From positions 1,813,630 to 1,877,629 of the forward strand of contig NZ_CP040602.1 in the NCBI RefSeq assembly GCF_005885815.1: DNA of 64,000 nucleotides. The letters are read 5' to 3'. Below, one piece after another: positions 19,217 through 27,908 of the stretch (the stretch's first letter is position 1; each line of letters starts with the position of its first letter). The stretch is from Thiomicrorhabdus sediminis (GTDB lineage Bacteria; Pseudomonadota; Gammaproteobacteria; Thiomicrospirales; Thiomicrospiraceae). Under the pieces are notes generated by a model. It had not been told where the DNA came from. It made no database searches and was given only the letters and a program-made list of their open reading frames with translations. The translations under genes were made by a program, and so were the position numbers.

Positions 19217-19580
19217 TAGTGGTCTATTTTTTATTTAAAAAAAAGGTGGCGAATTTTTCCTAAAAATTAAAAAAAATTAAAAAAAGTGGTTTTTTTGCCC
19301 TGCTTTTGATTTTTCGGGCAAAAATTACAACCTGCCAACAGGACAACGGAATTGAACTCACAGAAACCATGCGCACAAGTGAAATACTCAATAACGCACA
19401 CTGGATAACCAAAAAAACTACGAAAACAGGCAAAAAAACCAGAACGGATCGACAACAAACGATAATCGCCAGAAAGAATTGCTTTAACAGCCGACAAACT
19501 CAACCACTCGGAGCAAAAAGATCAAGCGGGAGCAAGAAAACGGACTAAAAACGAATACAAAGAAAAAAGGGGAAAAAGAA
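19217..19580. other. A-rich non-coding stretch between mraZ and rnpB
   Basis: About 360 bp, strongly A-rich on the plus strand, with several A and T tracts. It holds a second AGTGG at 19285-19289 and a 9-bp inverted repeat (TTTTTGCCC near 19290-19300 with GGGCAAAAA at 19316-19324). Short open frames exist on both strands but have extreme Lys/Thr or Cys/Phe composition and no ribosome site, so I call no gene. Confidence 0.5.
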
Positions 19581-19951
19581 AAAGTGGGTCTATAAGCCGG
19601 GTTCTGTACTCTCGCGAGCGACAACCATTCATCTGGTAAAGACATCACTGCCTTACTCAAGCAACCTACCCGAAAACTCCTGCGAGCAGCAGGTTGAATA
19701 ACAAAGTTATCTGCGTTTTCCTATTTGGTCTTGCACCGGATGGGGTTTTCACTGCCACTTTTGTTACCAAAAGCGCGGTGCGCTCTTACCGCACCATTTC
19801 AACCTTACCTGTGCCACAAGGGCCATCGGCGGTATATTTTCTGCTGCACTGTCCGTCGGCTCTCACCGCCCAGCAGTTAGCTGGCATCCTGCTCTATGGT
19901 GCCCGGACTTTCCTCCAAAGTAATCCTTTCGCGGTTGTCCGACCCACTTTA
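19581..19951 (-). ncRNA. rnpB: RNase P RNA, bacterial type A
   Basis: Catalytic RNA of RNase P, which trims tRNA 5' leaders. Read on the minus strand, it shows GGAGGAAAGTCCGGGC, the CAGTGCAGCAGAAA segment, ACCGCCGATGGCC, GGTGCGGTAAGAGCGCACC, GGGTAGGTTGCTTGAG, CCAGATGAATGGTTGTC and the 3' ACAGAACCCGGCTTATAGACC. The termini AAGTGGGTC and GACCCACTT pair to form helix P1, which fixes the ends to within a few bases. It lies between dacB and the mraZ upstream region. The promoter, presumably near the end of dacB, was not convincingly located. Confidence 0.97.
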
Positions 19952-20015
19952 GGGCGCCTATCCTAACCTATTTACCCATAAAAGGCGATAATAAAACGTC
20001 TAATACAAAACAATA

Positions 20016-21344
20016 TTATCGGCGATAAAACTCAGCCAATTCTCTGGCTAAGCGATTACGTAACCGATAAGGCCCTTGCTCATTAATCATAATGACAAAG
20101 GGTAACGATGTATTTTTATATTGATAAAACCCTGCCAAGGTACTCACGCCGATAAGTGAACCCGATTTGGCCACCACATGATTTTCGACCTGCGGCAATA
20201 AATACCGCCAGGGTTTAAAGGCCTGCAGCACTTCAAGCAACTGATCCGGCGACAAGCGGTTTTGCCGTGAAAGACCCGCACCGTCCTCAACCAGAAAATC
20301 CTGCCAACCGAACAGCTGCTGTAAAGCCTGTTGATACAATTTAGCCACCTTTTTGGGATTGGCCGGTGCGCCGAATTGATCCGCGGCCAGATTAAGCGCC
20401 AGTTGATTGGCAATAAAGTTGGTCGAATACTTCATCATCGGTTCAATGACATCCGCCAGAGTACGACTGTTGTCATGGCTATAAAGAGGCTGAAAAGTAT
20501 TATCAACAACACCATTTGCTACAGTTTGGCCAACCGTTAGCGACTCTTGCTGTAAAAACGCGGCTAGTAATTCGGCGAAATGACGTTGATTAACCGATAA
20601 ATCCTGACCCAGGTTGATACGCAAAGCTTTTGATGATTTGAGCTTATGCGTCAAGGCAAACTGCTGTGCGGTTTGAGTTATCGGCGTCTGTGCTTCGGCA
20701 CTGATGATTTCTATACTTCCTTGGCGGCTGACGCGTTTGACATTGATGGTATTGAAGTTTGCTGCGATCGCAGAAGGAATTGCATCATACGGATTATCCG
20801 ACCATAAGGTACCCGGCATAATTAAATCGGACTGATAAAAACTGTCATCCAAATAAATCGCATCAATATGACTTATCTGCAACTGCATCAAATTCTGCTT
20901 TAACTGCTGGGCTATCAGAGCCAACTCTTCTGAAACCAAAAACGGGTCGCCAAAACCTTTTACCAATAAGATGTTCTGCGTGGCAGTGCGTTTAATATAA
21001 AACTCGGTCTTGAAACGGTATGCATCTCCCCAGTGTCGCAGTGCCAGCAAGGCAGTTATCAATTTGGTGGTCGAGGCCGGCACAAATGCCTGACCGGCGT
21101 TAAAGCGTTTAATTCCTTGAGGCGTGTCAATCACAAAACCGGCTTCGGCAAAACTCTGAAAATGCTGCCAAGCGGGCTGCTGAGCCAAACGCCCTAACAC
21201 GCTCTGCACGTTTTGCTCAGCATTTGCCTTCTCGTTTTGCTGTGCCGCTGTATTGACAGGCGCATTTTGTGCGCCGCTAGCCGGAGCAATAGAAGCCGCA
21301 AAAAACAGCGCCGCCATTAACAAAAATTTTCTTAACAAATGCAT
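20016..21344 (-). CDS. dacB: D-alanyl-D-alanine carboxypeptidase/endopeptidase (PBP4 family)
   Basis: 442-residue class C penicillin-binding protein with a signal peptide (MHLLRKFLLMAALFFA, cleavage near ASGA). The active-site motifs are S91-T-T-K94, S307-T-N309 and K393-S-G395, the SxxK, SxN and KxG set of the S13 peptidase family. It trims D-Ala or cleaves cross-links in periplasmic peptidoglycan. It is a little shorter than E. coli DacB (477 aa). It stands alone upstream of rnpB. Confidence 0.92.
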   Translation of the reverse strand: MHLLRKFLLMAALFFAASIAPASGAQNAPVNTAAQQNEKANAEQNVQSVLGRLAQQPAWQHFQSFAEAGFVIDTPQGIKRFNAGQAFVPASTTKLITALLALRHWGDAYRFKTEFYIKRTATQNILLVKGFGDPFLVSEELALIAQQLKQNLMQLQISHIDAIYLDDSFYQSDLIMPGTLWSDNPYDAIPSAIAANFNTINVKRVSRQGSIEIISAEAQTPITQTAQQFALTHKLKSSKALRINLGQDLSVNQRHFAELLAAFLQQESLTVGQTVANGVVDNTFQPLYSHDNSRTLADVIEPMMKYSTNFIANQLALNLAADQFGAPANPKKVAKLYQQALQQLFGWQDFLVEDGAGLSRQNRLSPDQLLEVLQAFKPWRYLLPQVENHVVAKSGSLIGVSTLAGFYQYKNTSLPFVIMINEQGPYRLRNRLARELAEFYRR

Positions 21345-21575
21345 TCCTCAACAAGGTATCACTGCCCTAAAAATCAGCCTCAACACCTCTTTTCAACATA
21401 AATCTTAGAGAGTATAAATCATCGGAGTTTTCGTTTAAGATAGCCGATAAAATAAATGCGCCGAGCCTACACGGGGTAATCGCCGACGATATTGAGCATG
21501 ATAAATCAGCCCGCTTAATAAAAAAACCGTGATCATGGCAAAGTTTTAGCGCCCCCTATAATAAAAGTAACCCTT

Positions 21576-21959
21576 ATGCCTGAAAACCAATCCGCGCCAG
21601 CAGTACAAAACCTTAATAAAATCAATATCGCCTTATTCAAAAGCCTGTTTTACGGAACCATCTGGGCTTTTGCTTTTGCTTGGTTATTGCCTGAAGACAC
21701 CCTGGATGGCGTACAATATTTACTGTTTGTCAGTTCTCTGCCCGCAACCTTTATTTGGCAAATCTCCGTTGAGCAACCTCTATGGTTGATTGCAGTCGCC
21801 CTTGTCAATCTACTGGTATTGCTTATCCCTTATTTTTATTATCTTAAGACCGGCCTGCAGCTTTGGTGGCTCTATTGGAGTCTATCGCTATACGGTTTTA
21901 TGAATGCAGCCATGGCATTTATTCTAAGCATCAATTTACTTGGCCCGCTGGCAAACTAA
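21576..21959 (+). CDS. small four-helix membrane protein of unknown function
   Basis: 127 residues, not recognised. After a polar N-terminus of about 20 residues there are four hydrophobic stretches (about 25-45, 47-67, 70-90 and 98-122) rich in Trp, Phe and Tyr. No signal peptidase site or catalytic motif is visible. It ends just before rsmJ, and the AAGG for rsmJ overlaps its stop codon region, so the two may be co-transcribed. The start at 21576 follows TAAAAGTAACCCTT with no clear ribosome site. Confidence 0.6.
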   Translation: MPENQSAPAVQNLNKINIALFKSLFYGTIWAFAFAWLLPEDTLDGVQYLLFVSSLPATFIWQISVEQPLWLIAVALVNLLVLLIPYFYYLKTGLQLWWLYWSLSLYGFMNAAMAFILSINLLGPLAN

Positions 21960-21972
21960 GGTAATGCGTTCT

Positions 21973-22896
21973 ATGTCCTCTGCCGAAAATACAACGCTTT
22001 TTATTAAGGCCAATGCCTGCACCAAGGCGCAACAGCTTAAAGAGACCCTCGAGCTTAAAGAACTGCCGGATGATCTTTTGCACGACAACCTGTTTTGGCT
22101 TGATTGTATCACCCCGAAAAAAACCGATCTTAACTGCCTAGCGATTTGCAGCCTGCAACAAGGTCCGGTTTTTATTGATTTTCTTGCTGGCAAAAAAGCC
22201 CATCGCAGGCAGTTTGGCGGCGGCATGGGACAACCGCTGGTTCGCGCCATGGGAAAAATCGATAATCGTCTGCCCCGTATAGTGGATGCAACCGCCGGGA
22301 TGGGATCGGATAGCTTTGTTCTCGCATCACTCGGCTTTGATGTCACCCTGTTGGAGCGCTCTCCCTATGTCAGCGCCTTATTGGCAGATGCCTTACAACG
22401 TGCCTTAGAGACAGCCGGACTGGATAGTCAAACCCTTGCCATTTTCCAACGTATGCACCTGCACAATACCGACAGCGCAGACTTTATCGCCAACTGTCCA
22501 GATAAGATTGAAGTTGTCTATATGGACCCGATGTATCCGGAAAAGAAGAAAAAAGCGGCGGCAAAAAAAGAGATGCAATTACTGCAACACATAATAGGCC
22601 CGGATATGGACAGCGAACGGTTGCTTAACGAGGCACTGAAAAAAGCCTCTTATAGAGTGGTGGTAAAACGCCCTAAAGGAGCGCCCGTTATTGCAAACCA
22701 GTTCAATATAGCACCGACCTCGGCGGTAAGTAGTCCGAACACACGTTATGACATCTATTCAATAGATGCCCTCAAACAAAAACTGAGCATTTGCAACAAA
22801 AGGCAAGCCATTAAAAGTTTCAATTTAGCTTGCCTGCACAGCCGCTCTATAATAGTAAGTATAAATAACCTAGATAAGCATCCTTACTGGAAATAG
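21973..22896 (+). CDS. rsmJ: 16S rRNA (guanine1516-N2)-methyltransferase
   Basis: 307-residue RsmJ-like enzyme methylating G1516 of 16S rRNA with SAM. Seen are HRRQFGGGMGQPLVRAMG, the SAM loop DATAGMGSDSFVLASLG, VTLLERSPYVSALLADAL, the VVYMDPMYPEKKKKAA motif and VVKRPKGAP. The frame is open from 21940 inside the previous gene. Starts at 21964 or 21973 are both possible. AAGG at 21958-21961 is 11 nt before the ATG at 21973 but only 2 nt before the one at 21964. The tail after about residue 270 is longer than in E. coli RsmJ (250 aa). Confidence 0.9.
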   Translation: MSSAENTTLFIKANACTKAQQLKETLELKELPDDLLHDNLFWLDCITPKKTDLNCLAICSLQQGPVFIDFLAGKKAHRRQFGGGMGQPLVRAMGKIDNRLPRIVDATAGMGSDSFVLASLGFDVTLLERSPYVSALLADALQRALETAGLDSQTLAIFQRMHLHNTDSADFIANCPDKIEVVYMDPMYPEKKKKAAAKKEMQLLQHIIGPDMDSERLLNEALKKASYRVVVKRPKGAPVIANQFNIAPTSAVSSPNTRYDIYSIDALKQKLSICNKRQAIKSFNLACLHSRSIIVSINNLDKHPYWK

Positions 22897-22960
22897 GTTA
22901 GAATATTGTTAGCAAGTCTGGTTTTTTCAATCCCTCTAGGCAAATTTCAAGGCAGGTTTT

Positions 22961-23380
22961 ATGGTAAAGGTATTGGTGTTAGATGACGCAAAAGTCATTC
23001 AATCCCTTCTAAAAATGACACTGGAAAGTGATGGCATGCATGTCGATGTCGCCTCTACCGTTGAACAGGCCAAGTCACTCTTTAACAGCAATGAATACAA
23101 CTTAATGATTGTCGATTACATGCTCGAAGATGGGCGCAACGGGTTTGAATTTATCCAGTCAATTCCAGAAAACCATCGCAATGCTGGACTACCAGCCATC
23201 TTGCTGACGGCAGACGATAGCCATCAACCGAAAACCACCGCGCAAACTCTTGGCGTCAATGTATGGATGAAAAAACCCTTTACACCGATCAGCCTGCTCA
23301 AAGTAATCTACAACCTGCTTGAACAGCGCGGCAATTTCAATGGCAATAAAGTCTCGATTCATCACCTGCATAACAATTAA
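22961..23380 (+). CDS. single-domain response regulator (CheY-like receiver)
   Basis: 139-residue stand-alone receiver domain. The acidic pocket Asp8-Asp9, phospho-acceptor Asp52 in IVDYML, Thr83 in LLTAD and Lys105-Pro106 in KKPF are all in place, so it should be phosphorylated. No output domain follows; the last 15 residues are polar and His/Asn-rich. No histidine kinase is adjacent: the neighbours are rsmJ and rsmI. The partner is unknown. Confidence 0.9.
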   Translation: MVKVLVLDDAKVIQSLLKMTLESDGMHVDVASTVEQAKSLFNSNEYNLMIVDYMLEDGRNGFEFIQSIPENHRNAGLPAILLTADDSHQPKTTAQTLGVNVWMKKPFTPISLLKVIYNLLEQRGNFNGNKVSIHHLHNN

Positions 23381-23386
23381 AAACGC

Positions 23387-24274
23387 TTAACAACCTTCTT
23401 CTTTCATCTGTAAGACGCGCTGGTAAAGCGGCTTTTTCTTTTCGCCACTCAACTGCGATGCAATCTCGGCAATCTGCTTTACCGGTAAATTCTGCGCCAG
23501 CAACACCTCAAGCAACTGATCCACTTCAAGTCGAGTCTGCCCTTTATCTGCTACCAGCTCAGCGCCTTTAAGCATAAGCACAAACTCACCACGTAGCTTA
23601 TCGCTATTATCACTGAAATAGCCCATAACCTGCTGCAATTCACCCTCGACAAACTGCTCAAATTTTTTCGTCAACTCACGTGCCACCACCAATTCTCGCT
23701 GAGCACCAAAAGCCTCTTGCATATCATGCAGACAATCCATCAAGCGATGTGGCGATTCATAAAACACCAAGGTGCGCGGCTCATTCGCCAAGGCTTGTAA
23801 TGCAAGCAAACGCTTCGATTTTCTTGCCGGTAAAAAACCCTCATAGCAAAAACGGTCGGTCGGCAGCCCTGCGGCACTTAAAGCGGTGATTACCGCACTG
23901 GGGCCTGGAACAGGAACCACTTCAAGGTTGGCCTGACGTAATGTCTTTACCAAAAAATAACCCGGATCGTTAATAAGCGGGGTTCCGGCATCCGAGACCA
24001 AGGCACCGTTTTGACCCGACTGCAAATGCTCTAGCAATTGCTCACTGCGTTGCTGTTCATTATGTTCATGCAAACTGATCAACTTCTGGTTAATCGCCAA
24101 AGCGTTCAACAATTGCTTGGTATGACGGGTATCCTCAGCCGCAATCCAATCAACCTGTTGCAGCACCTCAATGGCTCTTCTTGAAATATCAGATAAATTG
24201 CCGATTGGCGTGGCCACCACATAAAGTTTGCCTTGACCCGAAACGGCTTTAACAGAGTTGATTGAAGAAGACAT
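23387..24274 (-). CDS. rsmI: 16S rRNA (cytidine1402-2'-O)-methyltransferase
   Basis: 295-residue tetrapyrrole-methylase-fold enzyme that 2'-O-methylates C1402, the same nucleotide that RsmH N4-methylates. The motifs LYVVATPIGNLSDISRRA, DWIAAEDTRHTKQLL, ALVSDAGTPLINDPG and VPGPSAVITALSAAGLPTD are family hallmarks. It is divergent from lpoA and yraN, the neighbourhood found in many gammaproteobacteria. Its stop is 7 bp from that of the convergent response regulator. Confidence 0.96.
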   Translation of the reverse strand: MSSSINSVKAVSGQGKLYVVATPIGNLSDISRRAIEVLQQVDWIAAEDTRHTKQLLNALAINQKLISLHEHNEQQRSEQLLEHLQSGQNGALVSDAGTPLINDPGYFLVKTLRQANLEVVPVPGPSAVITALSAAGLPTDRFCYEGFLPARKSKRLLALQALANEPRTLVFYESPHRLMDCLHDMQEAFGAQRELVVARELTKKFEQFVEGELQQVMGYFSDNSDKLRGEFVLMLKGAELVADKGQTRLEVDQLLEVLLAQNLPVKQIAEIASQLSGEKKKPLYQRVLQMKEEGC

Positions 24275-24574
24275 AAATTTCCTTAAAGTGAATGAGACAT
24301 CAAGCCATTTAAAACATCTGGAATGAATGGTTTAGATAAGATGCCCAAGCTTGCAGCGTTAGCTTATTTCAAAGATTGACCTCATAGATTAAGCACGATA
24401 ACGGGCAAAATTACTATATAATCATTGACTGAATTGAGAGATGTTCAATAGACAGATTACGCACACTTAAGCTGGACCTAAACCGTTGCTAAAGCCGCTA
24501 AACCCTGTCGTTACCTCATAAACAGCGTCAATCGATGACAGAGTCATACGATAAAACAGAGTTATTCTAAACAA
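24275..24574. promoter_or_regulatory. divergent intergenic region rsmI/lpoA
   Basis: 300 bp with no gene. It must contain the promoters of rsmI and lpoA. A TATAAT lies at 24417-24422 on the plus strand, but the only good -35 (TTGACC, 24376-24381) is 35 bp away. No promoter is assigned with confidence. Confidence 0.4.
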
Positions 24575-26227
24575 ATGATGTCACTGAAGCCATTTAACTT
24601 GACGAAAAAAAACGCCATGCCAAAGATTCGCAATGCATTGCTATTAGCCAGTTCCGCACTGATGTTAAATGCGTGTACCAGCACCGCGCCGATTGAGCAG
24701 AAACAAGCAGAAGCGCAAACCGAAGTGATTGCTCAGCCAAAAGCTGCTAGCGCTCTGCCGTCAGAAACTTTGCAGGCGATGGATCAGCAACAATTGAAAC
24801 GGTTGCTGAGTAACGCTGCCGCCAACCAGGATTGGCAAGCCTATTTGATTTATAACCAACAGTTATGGGTTCTGTCCAATGACAAGCAGCAAGCCGATCT
24901 CGAAGAACAAGCCTGGTCGATCATCAGCTCATTGAATAGCGCGCAAATTATGCAATTACAGAACAGCCGTTCTGAAACCGTACAAGCCTGGTTGGACTTG
25001 AAAACCACCCTTAACCAACAAAACTCCGCCTTTGATTTAGGTATTATCAACCTGCAAAGCTTCAGTGCCGATGCCAGTTTCCATAAACATCTGCTGCCTC
25101 GCCTTCTCGAACAACGCCAACAACTGTCTGGAGCCGAGCAGATTGCGGTATTGCTGCCATTCGACGGCAAATACAAGATTGTCAGCAATCAGATTCGCAA
25201 CGGTATTGTTAAGGCCTATTTAGCCTCTAATCAACAAGCCACTATCCGTTTTTATGACAGTACCGATTTGGCAAATATTCAAAACCTTTACAGTCAGGCC
25301 AAACTGGATGGTGCCACCCGTATTATCGGCCCTTTGCGAAAACAGGCGATTAAAGAGCTGGCAGGCTACCAGGATGCGAGCCTTGTGGCACTGAATGAAG
25401 TTGAAAACTCCCAGTTTGTTCAATTCAGCTTCTTATCCGCCAATCCAAGCCAACAGATGCTTGATAAGCTGCAAGCCGCCAATTATGAACGTATCGGCAT
25501 TATGACCACCGATAATAAAAAGTCGCTTGCCGATGCCCAACAACTGCAATACCTTTGGCAGCAGCTGGGTCACAAAGCACAGATTCATATCTACCCGGAT
25601 AGCAACCCAAGACTGCGTAAAGCGCTTGGTGCCTTGATCAATGAAGACGCCAGTATCGAACGCAAAAACAACCTGCGCTGGATGCTCGGCCAAAACCTGG
25701 ATTACTTCCCGCGCACCCGTCAGGATTTGGATGCATTGGTGGTATTTGACAATGAACAGCGTATGGCCGTATTCAGACCACAACTCGATTTTTTCACTAT
25801 CGACATGCCGATTCTCGGCAGCTCGGCATTGACGCCATCGGATTTCCAGCACAAAAAAATCAATGCCGATATGAAAGACGTGCGCTTTTTAACCTACCCT
25901 GCGGTCTTGCAGCCGGTCGACCTAAGCAATAAGTTTGAAGCCTTCGGCTGGGATAGTTTTCTTGTCAGTCGTCACCTAAACAACTTACGCGATGGTGCTT
26001 GTTTAACCGATGGCAAAACCGGTATTCTGTCGTTAGACGACAATCGCATCCGTCAAAAATATGTCTGGGCGCAATACAGCAAACGTGGTGAATTAAACGC
26101 TTCACAACCTTTACCGATTAAACAGCGACTCAGCACGGAAGCGGAAACGGCGAACGCTACCAACACAGAACAGCTTGAGGCTGTCACTCCAGACAACAAC
26201 GCTATTGAAGTGCTGCCTGCCAACTAA
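24575..26227 (+). CDS. lpoA: outer-membrane lipoprotein activator of PBP1A (LpoA/YraM family)
   Basis: 550-residue lipoprotein. A basic start and hydrophobic run end in the lipobox LNAC, with Cys34 as the lipidated residue. The next 150 residues are helical and Gln-rich. From about 185 (QIAVLLPFDGKYK) there is a periplasmic-binding-protein-like domain, the C-terminal half of LpoA that docks on PBP1A. Location between rsmI and yraN matches E. coli yraM. A start at 24617 (MPKIRN) gives a more ordinary signal peptide and is a real alternative, as neither ATG has a clear ribosome site. The Asn/Glu-rich C-terminus looks disordered. Confidence 0.88.
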   Translation: MMSLKPFNLTKKNAMPKIRNALLLASSALMLNACTSTAPIEQKQAEAQTEVIAQPKAASALPSETLQAMDQQQLKRLLSNAAANQDWQAYLIYNQQLWVLSNDKQQADLEEQAWSIISSLNSAQIMQLQNSRSETVQAWLDLKTTLNQQNSAFDLGIINLQSFSADASFHKHLLPRLLEQRQQLSGAEQIAVLLPFDGKYKIVSNQIRNGIVKAYLASNQQATIRFYDSTDLANIQNLYSQAKLDGATRIIGPLRKQAIKELAGYQDASLVALNEVENSQFVQFSFLSANPSQQMLDKLQAANYERIGIMTTDNKKSLADAQQLQYLWQQLGHKAQIHIYPDSNPRLRKALGALINEDASIERKNNLRWMLGQNLDYFPRTRQDLDALVVFDNEQRMAVFRPQLDFFTIDMPILGSSALTPSDFQHKKINADMKDVRFLTYPAVLQPVDLSNKFEAFGWDSFLVSRHLNNLRDGACLTDGKTGILSLDDNRIRQKYVWAQYSKRGELNASQPLPIKQRLSTEAETANATNTEQLEAVTPDNNAIEVLPAN

Positions 26228-26291
26228 ATCAACTTTTCGTTTTGAAGGGTCGTTGCAGACAGCTGGTTAATTAACTAACGAGGCTGCTGCA

Positions 26292-26678
26292 ATGAGTTGG
26301 TTTTCTATCCACAATAAACGAGATATCGGTCAACAAAAAGAGGCTCAAGCCAAACAGTGGCTCAGTCAACAAGGGCTGAAGATAATTGCTGAAAATTACC
26401 ACTGCAAAGGTGGTGAGATTGACTTGATAGCGATCGAGTCGAACGGCAGCTTTGAAGACACTCTGGTGTTTATCGAAGTTAAATACCGTAAGCAAAACGA
26501 CTTTGGTCACCCCAGCGAATTTGTCAATGCCAATAAACAGCGCCACCTTATTCATTGCGCGCAATGTTATCTGCAACAACATCCCCAATACGGACACTAC
26601 GCCATGCGTTTCGATGTCATCGGTTATCTTGCCGATGCCGAACAACCGGAATGGATTCAAAATGCTTTCGGGATTTAA
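26292..26678 (+). CDS. yraN: UPF0102 family protein YraN
   Basis: 128-residue protein of the restriction-endonuclease-like fold. The core G-E-I-D-L-I-A with VFIEVKYRK gives the PD-(D/E)xK-type Asp and Glu-x-Lys residues. The family may be a Holliday-junction-related nuclease, but its function is not established. Follows lpoA as in other gammaproteobacteria. The intergenic repeat region begins about 55 bp downstream. Confidence 0.93.
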   Translation: MSWFSIHNKRDIGQQKEAQAKQWLSQQGLKIIAENYHCKGGEIDLIAIESNGSFEDTLVFIEVKYRKQNDFGHPSEFVNANKQRHLIHCAQCYLQQHPQYGHYAMRFDVIGYLADAEQPEWIQNAFGI

Positions 26679-26733
26679 CCCCCTTATTTCAACTTAGCTT
26701 TACAAAACAAATCAGCAAACATTAACGATAGTG

Positions 26734-26797
26734 AATTGCGAAGCCTTTTGAATTCCATCGCTTTGTCTTTACTTTTATCTATAGGTTTCACCTTACT
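26734..26797. repeat. truncated copy of the dispersed intergenic repeat, first module only
   Basis: Begins AATTGCGAAGCCTTTT and continues through ATCGCTTTG, TTATCTATAGG and TTCACCTTAC, matching the first 60 bp of the longer copies at 26889 and 39180. It diverges exactly where the first hairpin of the full copies begins. Confidence 0.75.
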
Positions 26798-26888
26798 TTA
26801 TTTCTTGCACAACAAACGACACCCCTAACTCAGTGTTAACTCAATCTTGTTTAGCGCCTACCTATTTACCAAATAATTCAAAATAGGC

Positions 26889-27376
26889 AATTGCGAAGCC
26901 TTTTCAACTTCAATGCTTTGTCTCTAATTTTATCTATGGGCTTCACCTTACCTTTTGCTGTTCGGCAAAAGGTAAGCGAAAAACGAACCCTGCTCCATAA
27001 ATAGGCAGGTTCTACAACTTATTCACTGAAAATCCTGAACTCGCTGCGCTCGGACAGCAGGATTTTTTCATCGTTCACTTCGTTAAGAACTCTGCACTAT
27101 TTATTCCAAAGGGAATTAGCCCAATATCAAAAATCATCAAACCCAATACTTAATTAATTTACTGCTCAGCAATGGCGTGCGCGGAACGGGTTCCCTTTTG
27201 TAAGCAATCGTCATTTCACTTAACGCAGGGCGCGTTTAAGAAATCCTGCTGTTTGAGGTGAACTTGTTCACCGAGTTCAGGGTTTTCAGCGAACAAGTTT
27301 AGGGAAATAGATTGTGTCAGCAGGGTGCCTTTTGTTTGGTTACTTTATTTGCTTGCCCAAATCAAAGTAACGAGAA
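26889..27376. repeat. dispersed structured intergenic repeat, copy 1
   Basis: About 488 bp sharing two long blocks with 39180-39699. Block A runs from AATTGCGAAGCC to about 27113 (TTATTCCAAAGGGA). Block B runs from GCGTGCGCGGAACGGG (about 27175) to AAGTAACGAGAA. A linker of about 60 bp between them is unrelated in the two copies. Inverted repeats are 26947-26958 with 26965-26976 (12 bp), 27029-27037 with 27058-27066 (9 bp) and 27339-27350 with 27359-27371 (one extra base). It has no open frame worth calling and no transposase. It looks like a non-autonomous or structural repeat. Confidence 0.8.
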
Positions 27377-27458
27377 ATCTAATAATAGAGTTAAGAATTT
27401 ACAAAATCTGAAAAGATCACCCCTCAAAGAAAACTTTATTTTACTTACCCTCTATTCA

Positions 27459-27818
27459 TCAGAATCTAAGAAAAATTGATTTTGCAGCCTCTGCAATTAA
27501 ATCAGGAGCCTTGATTTTAGCTGCATCCATCAGAGCCTCTCCAACTGATTTCTTTTGATTTAGGCTCTCTGGAGTAACCTTCAATATAGTCAAACCTTTC
27601 AGTGTAGCTCTAACGTTATTCATACTCCCATCAGAAACAAGATTTCCTTCGATTAAACCGTTTTCTTTAAGCCAACGGAAACTATGCATACGAAACTTAT
27701 ATTCTTCAGGGTTATCAAATTCTTCAATATCGGCAGTTTTTATTGGAACGGGAAAGTTCTCATATAGCTTGGCAAACAAAACACCACAAATATAATCAAA
27801 CTTGTCTGGATTGTTCAT
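27459..27818 (-). CDS. hypothetical protein, AT-rich orphan
   Basis: 119 residues, family not recognised. The N-terminal 75 residues (FDYICGVLFAKLYENFP through FRWLKENGLIEG and ATLKGLTIL) look like a small winged-helix-like domain of the type where a 'K-G' turn follows the last strand. The C-terminal helix is Ala/Lys-rich. A good ribosome site (AGGAT, 6 nt) precedes the ATG. Base composition is visibly more AT-rich than the genes around it, and it lies 82 bp from repeat copy 1, both hints of acquired DNA. Function unknown. Confidence 0.65.
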   Translation of the reverse strand: MNNPDKFDYICGVLFAKLYENFPVPIKTADIEEFDNPEEYKFRMHSFRWLKENGLIEGNLVSDGSMNNVRATLKGLTILKVTPESLNQKKSVGEALMDAAKIKAPDLIAEAAKSIFLRF

Positions 27819-27908
27819 ATATTTATCCTGAAATAATTAATCGCATTCAATTAAAAAATCATCACGTGCAAAACTGAAAAATTTTATCTATCAACTAAAT
27901 AGAACAAC

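Larger units (their letters stand above)
26679..27458. other. repeat-filled intergenic region after yraN
   Basis: 780 bp without a gene. It contains a short repeat fragment (26734-26797) and a full composite repeat (26889-27376), described separately. The rest is AT-rich linker. It separates the convergent ends of yraN and the orphan gene at 27459. Confidence 0.8.

Noticed and set aside
19267-19503. Open frame of 78 codons on the minus strand in the same gap
   Set aside because: Cys/Phe-rich mirror of the A-rich stretch with no ribosome site; not protein-like.
19306-19548. Open frame of about 80 codons between mraZ and rnpB on the plus strand
   Set aside because: Extreme Lys/Thr/Gln composition that simply follows the A-rich DNA, TTG start, no ribosome site; the only ATG (19369) gives 59 residues with no recognisable motif.
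24376-24422. TTGACC and TATAAT upstream of lpoA as a promoter
   Set aside because: The spacing of 35 bp is far too long for one promoter.
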